A DNA stretch of 7,231 bases, taken from assembly GCA_964389805.1 (NCBI GenBank), contig CAYMFU010000236.1, positions 1 to 7,231 of the forward strand. The letters run 5' to 3'. The DNA comes from JAGTVG01 sp964389805. Lineage in GTDB: Bacteria > Bacteroidota > Bacteroidia > Cytophagales > Cyclobacteriaceae. Positions 1 through 6,835 of this stretch are shown here, one piece after another. How positions within the stretch are numbered: the stretch's first letter is position 1; the number at the start of each line of letters is the position of its first letter. Under the pieces are notes generated by a model, which made no database searches, had not been told where the DNA came from, and saw only the letters and a program-made list of their open reading frames with translations. A program made the position numbers and the translations under genes.

Positions 1-615
1 GGACAAAGTTTCGGGGCTTTCAGTACAAAAGGCATTCGGTTTGAACTTGAAGGCGAAGCAAATGATTACTTTGGAAAAGGATTGTCCGGTGCTCAGTTGA
101 TCATATACCCTGACAGAAATGCCAAGTTTGTGGCAAAAAAGAATATAATTATAGGGAACGTTGCATTTTATGGTGCTACTTCAGGTGAGGCCTATATCAG
201 AGGAATGGCTGGCGAACGCTTTTGTGTCAGGAATTCAGGGGTTACAGCTGTTGTAGAGGGTGTAGGTGATCATGGATGCGAATATATGACTGGAGGTTAT
301 GCCGTTATCCTCGGCCCAACAGGAAGAAACTTTGCTGCTGGGATGAGTGGCGGAGTAGCGTATGTATATGATCCTGAAAGTAAATTCTCCATCAACTGTA
401 ATAAAGAAATGGTTGATTTTGATCCTTTGGAAGAAGAAGATTTAAGCAGAATAAAAAGACTGATCAAAAATCATCTATCCTTTACCAACAGTGGCACAGC
501 CAAGGACATTTTAGAAGATTTTGAAAATGTTGTTCAAAGTTTTGTAAAAGTAATGCCAAGGGATTATAAAGCAGTATTATTAAAGAATAAAGCAAAAGAA
601 CAGGCAATAGTTTAA
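1..615 (+). CDS. gltB: Glutamate synthase large (alpha) subunit, C-terminal end (partial)
   Basis: Partial gene: the frame is open from the first base, so the 5' end lies outside the window. The 204 residues seen are roughly the last seventh of a protein usually about 1,500 residues long. The large subunit releases ammonia from glutamine and adds it to 2-oxoglutarate, using electrons from the small subunit, to give two glutamates in the cytoplasm. The visible part is the C-terminal GXGXG beta-helix domain. It opens with GQSFGAF (residues 1-7), followed by GEANDYFGKGLSG (18-30), then glycine-spaced turns including GDHGCEYMTGG and AAGMSGGVAYVYD. Near the end is FVKVMPRDYKAVL, a conserved tail of this family. 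The catalytic amidotransferase and FMN/3Fe-4S domains are not in view. The gene stops 11 bases before gltD on the same strand, the usual gltBD operon order. A TTG at 82 lies inside the conserved GKGLSG motif and is not a start. Confidence 0.96.
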   Translation, partial: GQSFGAFSTKGIRFELEGEANDYFGKGLSGAQLIIYPDRNAKFVAKKNIIIGNVAFYGATSGEAYIRGMAGERFCVRNSGVTAVVEGVGDHGCEYMTGGYAVILGPTGRNFAAGMSGGVAYVYDPESKFSINCNKEMVDFDPLEEEDLSRIKRLIKNHLSFTNSGTAKDILEDFENVVQSFVKVMPRDYKAVLLKNKAKEQAIV

Positions 616-626
616 GATATAGATAC

Positions 627-2099
627 ATGGGAAAACCGACTGGATTTTTAGAATTTAACCGGGAATTGCCGAAAGCAAAGGATTCCAGGGAAAGAATAAA
701 GGATTATAAAGAAATATACCTCGACTTTGGAGAACAGAAGACCCTGGACCAGGCAACAAGGTGTATGGATTGTGGGGTACCCTTTTGTCATAGTGGTTGT
801 CCTCTTGGCAATATTATTCCGGATTTCAATGATGCTGTATATAATGAAGATTGGGAAAAAGCCTATCAGATCCTGAGCTCCACCAATAATTTCCCGGAGT
901 TCACAGGAAGGATATGCCCGGCTCCATGTGAAGCGTCATGTGTCCTGGGGATCAATAATCCTCCCGTAACCATAGAGCATATTGAAAAATCGATTGTAGA
1001 AAAAGCCTTTGAGTTAGGTCTTGTTAAACCACATATTCCTGCTAAAAGAACAGGCAGGAAAGTTGCTGTCGTGGGTTCAGGGCCTGCGGGTTTGGCTGCA
1101 GCTTCACAAATGAATAAAGCAGGGCATTGGGTTACTGTATTTGAAAGAGATGACCGCATAGGTGGATTGTTGCGATATGGTATTCCGGATTTTAAACTTG
1201 AAAAATGGATCATCGACAGGAGAATTAACTTGATGATGGAAGCTGGAATAGTGTTCAAGACCAATTCTGAAGTTGGTAAGAATGTGAATGCCAACGAAAT
1301 GATGGTTGAATATGATGCTATAATATTATGTGGAGGTTCTACTGTTCCCAGGGATCTTCCAATTCCTGGGAGGGATTTGAAAGGCATTCATTTCGCAATG
1401 AAATTCCTAACTCAACAAAACAAGCGAGTTGCTGGAGACAAATTCATGCGGAAAGATGAAATTTTTGCTACGGACAAAAATGTGATTGTAATTGGAGGAG
1501 GAGATACAGGATCGGATTGTGTTGGAACCTCTAACCGTCACGGAGCAAAATCCATAACGCAACTCGAATTGTTGGCAAAACCTCCTGATAATCGCGATGC
1601 TAAAAATCCATGGCCTCAGTGGCCAATGATATTGAGGACCTCATCATCGCATGAAGAAGGCTGTGATCGGCACTGGTCAATTCTGACCAAGGAGTTTATC
1701 TCTGATAATAAAGGGCATGTCAAAGGACTTATGGTAGTTGATATTAAATGGGCAGTCAATAAGAATACCAGAAGAGCAGAATTCAAGGAAGTTCCAGGAA
1801 CAGAAAGAACATTACCATGTGATCTCGCTTTGCTTTCAATAGGTTTTGTCCACCCGGAACATGATAATGCTATAGGACAACTCGAGATCTCAGTTGATGA
1901 TCGCGGAAATGTAGTTGATACCGAATATCAGACAAATAAAGATAAAGTGTTTACCGCCGGGGATATGAGGCGCGGACAATCACTTGTTGTGTGGGCTATT
2001 GCTGAAGGGAGAGAGGCTGCCAGAAGCGCAGATCAGTTTCTGATGGGCGAGAAATCACTTCTTGAGGCAAAGGATGAGTCATTGTGGGAGCTTGCCTGA
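627..2099 (+). CDS. gltD: Glutamate synthase [NADPH] small (beta) subunit
   Basis: Complete 490-residue gene (E. coli GltD is about 470). The subunit oxidises NADPH at FAD and passes electrons through iron-sulfur clusters to GltB for glutamate synthesis. The N-terminal ferredoxin-like domain carries two cysteine groups: C46, C49, C54, C58 (CMDCGVPFCHSGC) and C97, C101, C105 (ICPAPCEASC). The FAD-binding Rossmann motif VVGSGPAGLAAA starts at residue 148. The NADPH-binding motif VIVIGGGDTGSD starts near residue 286. A second FAD-contacting segment, FTAGDMRRGQSLVVWAIAEG, occupies residues 442-461. The start MGKPTGFLEF is the family's typical N-terminus, and no Shine-Dalgarno sequence precedes it. 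The gene follows gltB by 11 bases, so the two are almost certainly co-transcribed, and an intrinsic terminator follows it. Related flavoproteins (PreT, other GltD-like oxidoreductases) share the fold, but the adjacent gltB settles the assignment. No missing key residue was noticed. Confidence 0.97.
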   Translation: MGKPTGFLEFNRELPKAKDSRERIKDYKEIYLDFGEQKTLDQATRCMDCGVPFCHSGCPLGNIIPDFNDAVYNEDWEKAYQILSSTNNFPEFTGRICPAPCEASCVLGINNPPVTIEHIEKSIVEKAFELGLVKPHIPAKRTGRKVAVVGSGPAGLAAASQMNKAGHWVTVFERDDRIGGLLRYGIPDFKLEKWIIDRRINLMMEAGIVFKTNSEVGKNVNANEMMVEYDAIILCGGSTVPRDLPIPGRDLKGIHFAMKFLTQQNKRVAGDKFMRKDEIFATDKNVIVIGGGDTGSDCVGTSNRHGAKSITQLELLAKPPDNRDAKNPWPQWPMILRTSSSHEEGCDRHWSILTKEFISDNKGHVKGLMVVDIKWAVNKNTRRAEFKEVPGTERTLPCDLALLSIGFVHPEHDNAIGQLEISVDDRGNVVDTEYQTNKDKVFTAGDMRRGQSLVVWAIAEGREAARSADQFLMGEKSLLEAKDESLWELA

Positions 2100-2125
2100 T
2101 TTAATGAATTTATTGAATTCAAAAA

Positions 2126-2166
2126 GGGATTCAATTCTTTTTTATTGGATCCCTATATATTTTTTT
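2126..2166 (+). terminator. Intrinsic terminator of the gltBD unit
   Basis: Starting 26 bases after the gltD stop, GGGATTCAAT (2126-2135) can pair along all ten positions with ATTGGATCCC (2144-2153), with one U-G wobble. The loop is an 8-base T-rich sequence. After TATATA comes a run of seven T (2160-2166). Stem, loop and T-run fit a rho-independent terminator reading on the + strand. An upstream segment, ATTGAAT (2112-2118), could pair instead with ATTCAAT (2129-2135), which would disrupt the main stem, but that alternative is only 7 bp and nearly all A/T, so the terminator form should dominate. Confidence 0.85.
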
Positions 2167-2284
2167 AAGTACTATGTTCCCGAATTATGGTGAAAAAATT
2201 TTTAATTTTCATTAAAAATATTACATTTAAAGCTTCCATTTGCTTTGTGATAATTTCATTTATACCAAAAATTTTTGTTCTTGA
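2167..2284. promoter_or_regulatory. A/T-rich leader region before the unknown helical-protein gene
   Basis: The non-coding stretch between the gltD terminator and the next start codon should hold that gene's promoter. The best match to the Bacteroidota -7 consensus (TAnnTTTG) is TAATTTCA at 2251-2258, matching six of eight bases. A weak TTTA at 2226-2229, 21 bases upstream, is the only candidate for the -33 element. Transcription would then begin near 2265, giving a leader of about 20 bases. The region also contains a perfect A/T-only hairpin (2198-2206 with 2211-2219). The position is supported by gene layout; the exact boxes are guesses. Confidence 0.3.
2198..2219. repeat. Perfect 9-bp A/T-only inverted repeat
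   Basis: ATTTTTAAT at 2198-2206 and ATTAAAAAT at 2211-2219 are exact reverse complements separated by the four bases TTTC. The repeat sits between the gltD terminator and the start of the next gene. It could be a protein-binding dyad or simply chance in very A/T-rich DNA. It has no GC pairs and is not followed by a clear T-run, so it is unlikely to be a terminator. Confidence 0.5.
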
Positions 2285-3733
2285 ATGGCCAAGCTTAAGA
2301 ATATAATCAAACAGCTCTCTGTAGAAGACTATCAGGCAATATATGAATCTTTGAACGAGAGCAATGCTGAAAAGTCAGCTTATCTGCTGAAATCCATGAG
2401 AGAGAAGCACCAGTCTGATGCTAAGATCATGGAAGAGCTTGAGGTGAATACAAATGCATATTATACCCTCAGGTCAAGGCTTAATCAAAGGATCGAGGAA
2501 TATCTGTTGCAACAAATGGATAATCCACGGGCAGATATTCTCAAAAAAGTTGCCAATATTAATGAGATCCTTTTTACTAAAAAGAGGGCAATCGCTGTTG
2601 CAACTTTAAAGAAGCTGGAAAAAGAACTACTGGATTATGATCTCTCAAACGAATTGACCATCGTCTATAAATCACTTAAGAAGCTTAATATAAATGCCAA
2701 TGATTCTTTTACCTATTCACAACTTTATAACAAACATGTAGCCTATACACTTGCTGTTGATAAAGCCGAAGACCTGTTGGCGGAGTATTTTAAAAAATAT
2801 GGCGTTTATGCTATGATGGGAAGGAATGAACGATCCGATCTTGAATTAAATTTATTACGCACAGAAACTAATAATGTAACTAAGCTCTATAAATCACACA
2901 GATTGTTCGTGTACCAAAGTTGCCTGAACATATTTCACAGGTTATTTGTGGAATCAGACGAAGAACTTGAGATGGAGTTGGAACCCATTGAGGATATACT
3001 TAATGAGATCCAGAAAATATTTCAGTTTTATGAACTGGATTCAAATTATTACCATCTTCAAAATGTTTTCGAGTTTCTGAAACTGGAATATTATAACCAC
3101 TATAAAGTTTTCAGAAAAGCAGAGGAATTTTATGATTCAGTAAATGAATCGGTGGCTACTCTAATTACAAACTATTCCCTATATACTTTTCCCGGTCAAT
3201 TCATGATCAGCAAGATCAGAAGGCATATGAGGATGAAAACACTGGACAGGATTTATGAAGAAAATGATGGCTTATTCCATGATTATGAAAGTGATACAAA
3301 CGACATCCCTAACTATTTGATATATTGCTGTTATCGTTCACTTGCCTGTTATTATGTGAAGAAATATGACGAAGCCGCCAGATGGATAAATCAATTACTT
3401 AATTCTGTAAGTCTTAAGAGATTTCCTTATGCACATCTTGAGGTGAAGCTACTTCTGGCTCTGCAATATTGCCTGATTGATGATTATGATCTGTTTCACC
3501 AGCTGATCAACAGCATTCAAAGACAGATCAGGCTCCTGGGGAAAGAGAAATGTGAACATCTGCTTGTATTCTCAAAAATCCTCAAAATAAGTCATAGCGA
3601 TGCCAAGAAAAATAAGCATGAGAAGATAAGTGTACTTGCGGAGAAGCTTAGATCTTATGAGTTCTTAAGTTTTATGCCAACATTGCTGGTCCCTGCTGAT
3701 GAAGAATTTATTTCCAGCCTGGCTTCTAATTAG
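2285..3733 (+). CDS. Conserved-looking all-helical protein of unknown function with TPR-like segments
   Basis: I cannot name this 482-residue protein. The start is well fixed: an in-frame TGA (2282-2284) directly precedes the ATG. No signal peptide or membrane segment is visible, so it is probably cytoplasmic. The sequence reads as almost entirely helical, rich in Leu, Tyr, Lys and Glu. Residues 45-75 (AKIMEELEVNTNAYYTLRSR and the following helix) look like a small helix-turn-helix or helical hairpin. Residues 223-241 are strongly acidic. Residues 352-372 (SLACYYVKKYDEAARWINQL) have the spacing of a TPR helix pair, and 382-412 could be another. This suggests a helical-repeat scaffold, possibly for protein binding; no catalytic motif was seen. 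It has its own leader after the gltD terminator. It converges on the response regulator gene with only 6 bases between stop codons. Existence as a real gene is secure from length and protein-like composition; function is open. Confidence 0.88.
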   Translation: MAKLKNIIKQLSVEDYQAIYESLNESNAEKSAYLLKSMREKHQSDAKIMEELEVNTNAYYTLRSRLNQRIEEYLLQQMDNPRADILKKVANINEILFTKKRAIAVATLKKLEKELLDYDLSNELTIVYKSLKKLNINANDSFTYSQLYNKHVAYTLAVDKAEDLLAEYFKKYGVYAMMGRNERSDLELNLLRTETNNVTKLYKSHRLFVYQSCLNIFHRLFVESDEELEMELEPIEDILNEIQKIFQFYELDSNYYHLQNVFEFLKLEYYNHYKVFRKAEEFYDSVNESVATLITNYSLYTFPGQFMISKIRRHMRMKTLDRIYEENDGLFHDYESDTNDIPNYLIYCCYRSLACYYVKKYDEAARWINQLLNSVSLKRFPYAHLEVKLLLALQYCLIDDYDLFHQLINSIQRQIRLLGKEKCEHLLVFSKILKISHSDAKKNKHEKISVLAEKLRSYEFLSFMPTLLVPADEEFISSLASN

Positions 3734-3739
3734 CTTTTC

Positions 3740-4159
3740 TTATACGATCAGATTTTCAAGATTTTCCTGAGATAATGGCTTATTGATATACTTCTTGACG
3801 TAGGTATAATTTTTAGACTTATTAACATCCTGCGGGTTGATCGAAGAAGTAAGCATCACGATCTTGCACTTTTCCTTAGTTACAGATCCAAGCTTATCAA
3901 ATTCATCCAGGAATTGAAATCCATCCATTAAGGGCATATCGATATCCAGGAAAATTACCTCCGGGAGAATATTATTTCCCACGTCCTCCAGTTTTTCAAG
4001 GTTTTTAAGAAACTCTATTGCACTTTTTGCTCCGGTATGGGTGTATATATTTTCAGTAATATCAGCGGCTTCAATCATTTTCTGATTAATGAGATTATCT
4101 ATCTCATTATCATCTATTAACATTACAGCTTTAAATTTACTTTTCGAGGATTCTGCCAT
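3740..4159 (-). CDS. Stand-alone CheY-like response regulator (receiver domain only)
   Basis: This complete 139-residue protein is a single receiver domain with no output domain. It would be phosphorylated on aspartate by a histidine kinase and act through protein contacts. All receiver landmarks are present: the acidic pair D16/D17 in LIDDNEIDN, the phospho-acceptor D72 in FLDIDMPLMDG, T104 in VMLTSS, Y124, and K127 in YINKPLS. The IDDNEIDN opening is common in orphan receivers of Bacteroidota. The sequence ends 12 residues after K127, leaving no room for a DNA-binding domain. No histidine kinase lies in the window. The gene is 105 bases downstream of the ALDH7 gene on the same strand and converges with the unknown helical protein. 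An in-frame TAA lies a short way upstream with no other start codon between, fixing the ATG; no Shine-Dalgarno sequence was seen. Its partner and output are unknown. Confidence 0.93.
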   Translation of the reverse strand: MAESSKSKFKAVMLIDDNEIDNLINQKMIEAADITENIYTHTGAKSAIEFLKNLEKLEDVGNNILPEVIFLDIDMPLMDGFQFLDEFDKLGSVTKEKCKIVMLTSSINPQDVNKSKNYTYVKKYINKPLSQENLENLIV

Positions 4160-4219
4160 AATTGATTGATATAAGAATGTTCGTTATCAGTGCCTAATTT
4201 AATGCTTTTTATTTAATTC

Positions 4220-4231
4220 TTTGAATTCAAA
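4220..4231. repeat. 12-bp perfect palindrome TTTGAATTCAAA
   Basis: TTTGAATTCAAA is its own reverse complement. It lies 60 bases upstream of the response regulator start, in the gap between that gene and the ALDH7 gene. The 11-base core TTGAATTCAAA occurs once more, at 2113-2123, upstream of the unknown helical protein. It may be a binding site for a dimeric regulator or chance in A/T-rich DNA. On the - strand it overlaps TTTATTTG (4235-4228), a seven-of-eight match to the Bacteroidota -7 promoter element, although no -33 box was found. Confidence 0.35.
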
Positions 4232-4238
4232 TAAAATA

Positions 4239-4260
4239 ATTTCATACATGTGAAATGTAT
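4239..4260 (-). repeat. Overlapping hairpins just after the ALDH7 stop codon
   Basis: Two short inverted repeats share bases and cannot form together: ATTTCA (4239-4244) with TGAAAT (4251-4256), and ATACAT (4244-4249) with ATGTAT (4255-4260). On the - strand they follow the ALDH7 stop by a few bases and are followed by TATTTTATTT. They may act as a weak terminator or 3'-end structure between ALDH7 and the response regulator, but each stem is only six pairs and A/T-rich, so confidence is low. Confidence 0.3.
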
Positions 4261-4264
4261 TCTG

Positions 4265-5815
4265 TTAATCCAGGTTGAATTTAATCCCCTGAGCCAGCGG
4301 CAATTCATTTCCATAATTAATAGTATTGGTTTGCCTCCTCATATATGCTTTCCAGGCATCAGATCCAGACTCCCGGCCACCTCCAGTATCTTTTTCGCCT
4401 CCGAAAGCACCCCCGATTTCAGCTCCGGATGTTCCTATATTTACGTTTGCAATTCCACAATCTGAGCCCAGATTTGATAAAAATCTCTCAGATTCTTTAA
4501 GATTATTGGTCATAATTGAACTGCTTAATCCTTGTGGGACGTCATTTTGTAAAGAAATAGCATCATTTATCGAATCATACCTGATCAGGTATAATATGGG
4601 AGCAAATGTTTCTTTCTGGACCATTTTCATGTCATTTTTCACTTCGTATATACCAGGCTTGACATAACATCCAGATTCAAAACCCTTTCCAGTCAGTATT
4701 TCGCCTTCTACCAATGGAATAGCCCCTTCCTTTTTCAATTCCTTCAAGGCTTCCAAATATATATCAACCGTATTTTTATCTATCAGCGGACCAATATGGT
4801 TTGATTGATCCAGTGGATCTCCAATTTTTAGCTGGCCATATGCATTCACAAGCAATGATTTAAATTCATCATAAACCGACTGATGAATTATCAATCGCCT
4901 TGTTGTCGTACACCGTTGCCCGGCCGTACCCACTGCGCCGAAAACTGAGGATGTAAGGGCTAGTTTCAAATCAGCTTGATCACTGATTATTATGGCATTA
5001 TTACCACCCAGCTCAAGAATCGACTTGCCCAGCCTGGCTCCAACTGCAGCTCCAACAGATTTACCCATCCGGGTTGATCCCGTAGCAGATATTAAAGAAA
5101 TATTTGTGTCGGAGGCCATTTTCTTCCCTGTTTCCAGGTCTCCTATTATCAAATTGCTGACTCCTTCAGGAACATTATTATCCTTAAATACTTTAGCAAC
5201 GATCTTTTGACATGCTATGGCACATAAAGGCACTTTTTCCGAGGGTTTCCAAAGACAGACATTACCACATACCCATGCGATCATGGCATTCCACGACCAT
5301 ACGGCTACAGGAAAGTTAAAAGCAGAAATTATGCCTATAATTCCTAATGGATGATATTGCTCATACATTCGGTGTTCCGGTCTTTCGGAGTGCATAGTAA
5401 AACCATGAAGCTGTCGGGATAAGCCGACGGCAAAATCACAAATGTCTATCATCTCCTGCACCTCGCCCAAACCTTCCTGGTATGATTTACCCATTTCATA
5501 AGTAACAAGCATACCAAGTTCAGATTTATACTTCCTTAGCTCCATTCCAACTTGCCTGACAATTTCACCTCGTAAAGGTGCTGGCTTTTTTCTCCATTTT
5601 AGAAAAGCGGATTGCGCAGCATTTATAATTGCATTGTAGTTTGATGCATCTCCAATTGATATGCCAGCTATCTCTGCTCCATCTACGGGAGATATGGATT
5701 TTATATTAGGTCCTTTACTGTCCAGCCATTGGCTTCCGGTTGAAGCTCCCAGATTTACGTTTGTGATTCCCAGTTTTTGAAGGACTTCTTTAATTTCATT
5801 TCTTACAGGACTCAT
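4265..5815 (-). CDS. ALDH7-family aldehyde dehydrogenase, probable alpha-aminoadipic semialdehyde (piperideine-6-carboxylate) dehydrogenase
   Basis: Complete 516-residue NAD(P)-dependent aldehyde dehydrogenase, close to antiquitin (ALDH7A1) in length and motifs. The expected reaction is oxidation of 2-aminoadipate 6-semialdehyde to 2-aminoadipate in lysine breakdown. Visible catalytic residues are N167 (AFNFP), cofactor-contacting K190 (LWKPSE), general base E268 (LELGGNNA), nucleophile C302 (GTAGQRCTTTRR) and E402 (ETFAPI). ALDH7 hallmarks are the arginine right before the cysteine (R301), GEVQEMIDICDFAVGLSRQL (118-137), SGAEIGGAFGGEKDTGGGRE (463-482) and the C-terminal LPLAQGIKF. In antiquitin the equivalent arginine and a GEVQE glutamate (E121 here) help bind the amino acid end of the substrate, supporting specificity beyond generic ALDH. 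It has ATGSTRMG where the human enzyme has FTGST, a variant I associate with bacterial members. It starts 34 bases after the dehydratase gene, probably co-transcribed. No lysine aminotransferase is in view, so the pathway is inferred from family. Confidence 0.93.
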   Translation of the reverse strand: MSPVRNEIKEVLQKLGITNVNLGASTGSQWLDSKGPNIKSISPVDGAEIAGISIGDASNYNAIINAAQSAFLKWRKKPAPLRGEIVRQVGMELRKYKSELGMLVTYEMGKSYQEGLGEVQEMIDICDFAVGLSRQLHGFTMHSERPEHRMYEQYHPLGIIGIISAFNFPVAVWSWNAMIAWVCGNVCLWKPSEKVPLCAIACQKIVAKVFKDNNVPEGVSNLIIGDLETGKKMASDTNISLISATGSTRMGKSVGAAVGARLGKSILELGGNNAIIISDQADLKLALTSSVFGAVGTAGQRCTTTRRLIIHQSVYDEFKSLLVNAYGQLKIGDPLDQSNHIGPLIDKNTVDIYLEALKELKKEGAIPLVEGEILTGKGFESGCYVKPGIYEVKNDMKMVQKETFAPILYLIRYDSINDAISLQNDVPQGLSSSIMTNNLKESERFLSNLGSDCGIANVNIGTSGAEIGGAFGGEKDTGGGRESGSDAWKAYMRRQTNTINYGNELPLAQGIKFNLD

Positions 5816-5849
5816 GGTGAAAATTTATTTATTGCTTAATTAATATAAA

Positions 5850-6806
5850 TTAAATATTAAAGTAATTCTTTTTCAGATCTACATTTCCTCCGGACAGGAT
5901 AATTCCAACTTGTTTTCCTGAAAACCGCTCTTTATCTTTTAAAAGTGCGGCAAAAGGTACAGCGCCTGATGGTTCAACGATAATCTTCATTCTCTCCCAG
6001 AGAAGTTTCATCGCTTCGATGATCTGTTCATCGTTTACCACGATGACCTCCTCAATATTCTCAGAAATTATTTTGAAGGTTTTATCTCCCAGCGAGGTTA
6101 ACAGACCATCCGCGATTGTATTGGGATTTATTGATGGTACAATTTCCCCTTTTAATAAGGATCGATATGCATCATCTGCTCCAGAAGGTTCTCCCGCCAG
6201 AACTCTGGTGCCTGGCGAGAAGTAATTTCGGGATAATAACGTACCGCTGAGTAATCCCCCACCTCCCACGGGTGTAAGCAGGTAATCCAGGTTATGCTCA
6301 GTTTGAAAAATTTCAAACGCTGAAGTTGCCTGTCCGGAAATTACCGAATAATCGTTATAAGGATGAATAAAAAAAGCGGAAGTTTCTTCAACGACTTTTT
6401 TCAATTCTGTTTCTCTGGATTCCAGAGTCGGTTTGCAAAAGATGATTTCAGCGCCGTAACCTTTTACTGCCTCGATTTTAATGGATGGTGCATTTTCAGG
6501 CATAACAATATATGATTTTATACCCACAATGGAGGCGGCATATGCTATGGCCTGAGCATGGTTACCAGAGGAATGGGTAGCTATTCCGTTCTTGCGTAAA
6601 TCCTCATGAAGTAATAGGGTAGCATTCACAGCTCCGCGAGTTTTAAAAGCACCTATTTTCTGGAAATTCTCACATTTAAAAAACAGAGAACAGCCTGCTA
6701 TTTGATTGATTTGTAGGGACGTTAAAATCGGGGTTTTATGAACATAGGCAGAAATCCTTCCTGCAGCGTCAATTATATCAGATTTTTGCGGTTTGTGCTC
6801 CAACAT
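5850..6806 (-). CDS. PLP-dependent serine/threonine dehydratase, serine racemase-like (fold type II)
   Basis: Complete 318-residue enzyme of the threonine dehydratase/serine racemase family, which eliminates ammonia from serine, threonine or 3-hydroxyaspartate, or racemises serine. K55 in GAFKTRGA is the PLP Schiff-base lysine. SSGNHAQA (79-86) holds PLP contact N82. The phosphate-binding loop is GGGGLLSG (181-188). S305 in ILSGGN should contact the pyridine nitrogen. GEPSGADDAY (205-214) matches the metal-binding E-x3-A-x-D pattern of serine racemase (E206, A210, D212). S80, directly before GNH, matches the racemase's second catalytic residue, where IlvA-type dehydratases usually have alanine. 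There is no C-terminal ACT domain, so isoleucine-feedback regulation is unlikely and this is not a long biosynthetic IlvA. It sits 29 bases after the glycosidase gene and 34 before ALDH7. Only one ATG fits the frame. Exact substrate is uncertain: serine, threonine and threo-3-hydroxyaspartate are all possible. Confidence 0.92.
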   Translation of the reverse strand: MLEHKPQKSDIIDAAGRISAYVHKTPILTSLQINQIAGCSLFFKCENFQKIGAFKTRGAVNATLLLHEDLRKNGIATHSSGNHAQAIAYAASIVGIKSYIVMPENAPSIKIEAVKGYGAEIIFCKPTLESRETELKKVVEETSAFFIHPYNDYSVISGQATSAFEIFQTEHNLDYLLTPVGGGGLLSGTLLSRNYFSPGTRVLAGEPSGADDAYRSLLKGEIVPSINPNTIADGLLTSLGDKTFKIISENIEEVIVVNDEQIIEAMKLLWERMKIIVEPSGAVPFAALLKDKERFSGKQVGIILSGGNVDLKKNYFNI

Positions 6807-6835
6807 GTTGATAAAACTTAGTATCCTTCTATATA

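Noticed and set aside
866..1387. A 173-codon - strand frame inside gltD
   Set aside because: It is fully antisense to a clear gltD with intact motifs; its product resembles no known protein and is a by-product of gltD codon use.
2187..2306. A 39-codon + strand frame (MVKKFLIFIKN...) with a hydrophobic product, overlapping the start of the unknown protein gene
   Set aside because: The Phe/Ile/Lys-rich product is what any A/T-rich spacer encodes, it runs through the inverted repeat and probable promoter, and there is no ribosome binding or conservation evidence.
3700..3760. Possible bidirectional terminator between the convergent genes
   Set aside because: Only tiny palindromes (CTAATTAG, a CCAG/CTGG pair with a one-base loop) are present, with no usable stem plus T-run.
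4250..5210. Three + strand frames antisense to the ALDH7 gene (4250-4465, 4326-4667, 4992-5210)
   Set aside because: All overlap highly conserved ALDH7 coding sequence on the other strand and give low-complexity Ser/Pro-rich products.
5816..5849. Promoter in the gap before the ALDH7 gene (TAAATTTT close to the -7 consensus)
   Set aside because: It lies only a few bases from the ATG, leaving almost no leader, and there is no -33 partner; co-transcription with the upstream gene is simpler.
6019..6225. A 68-codon + strand frame antisense to the dehydratase gene
   Set aside because: It lies over the conserved metal-site and C-terminal coding region of the PLP enzyme and has no supporting feature.
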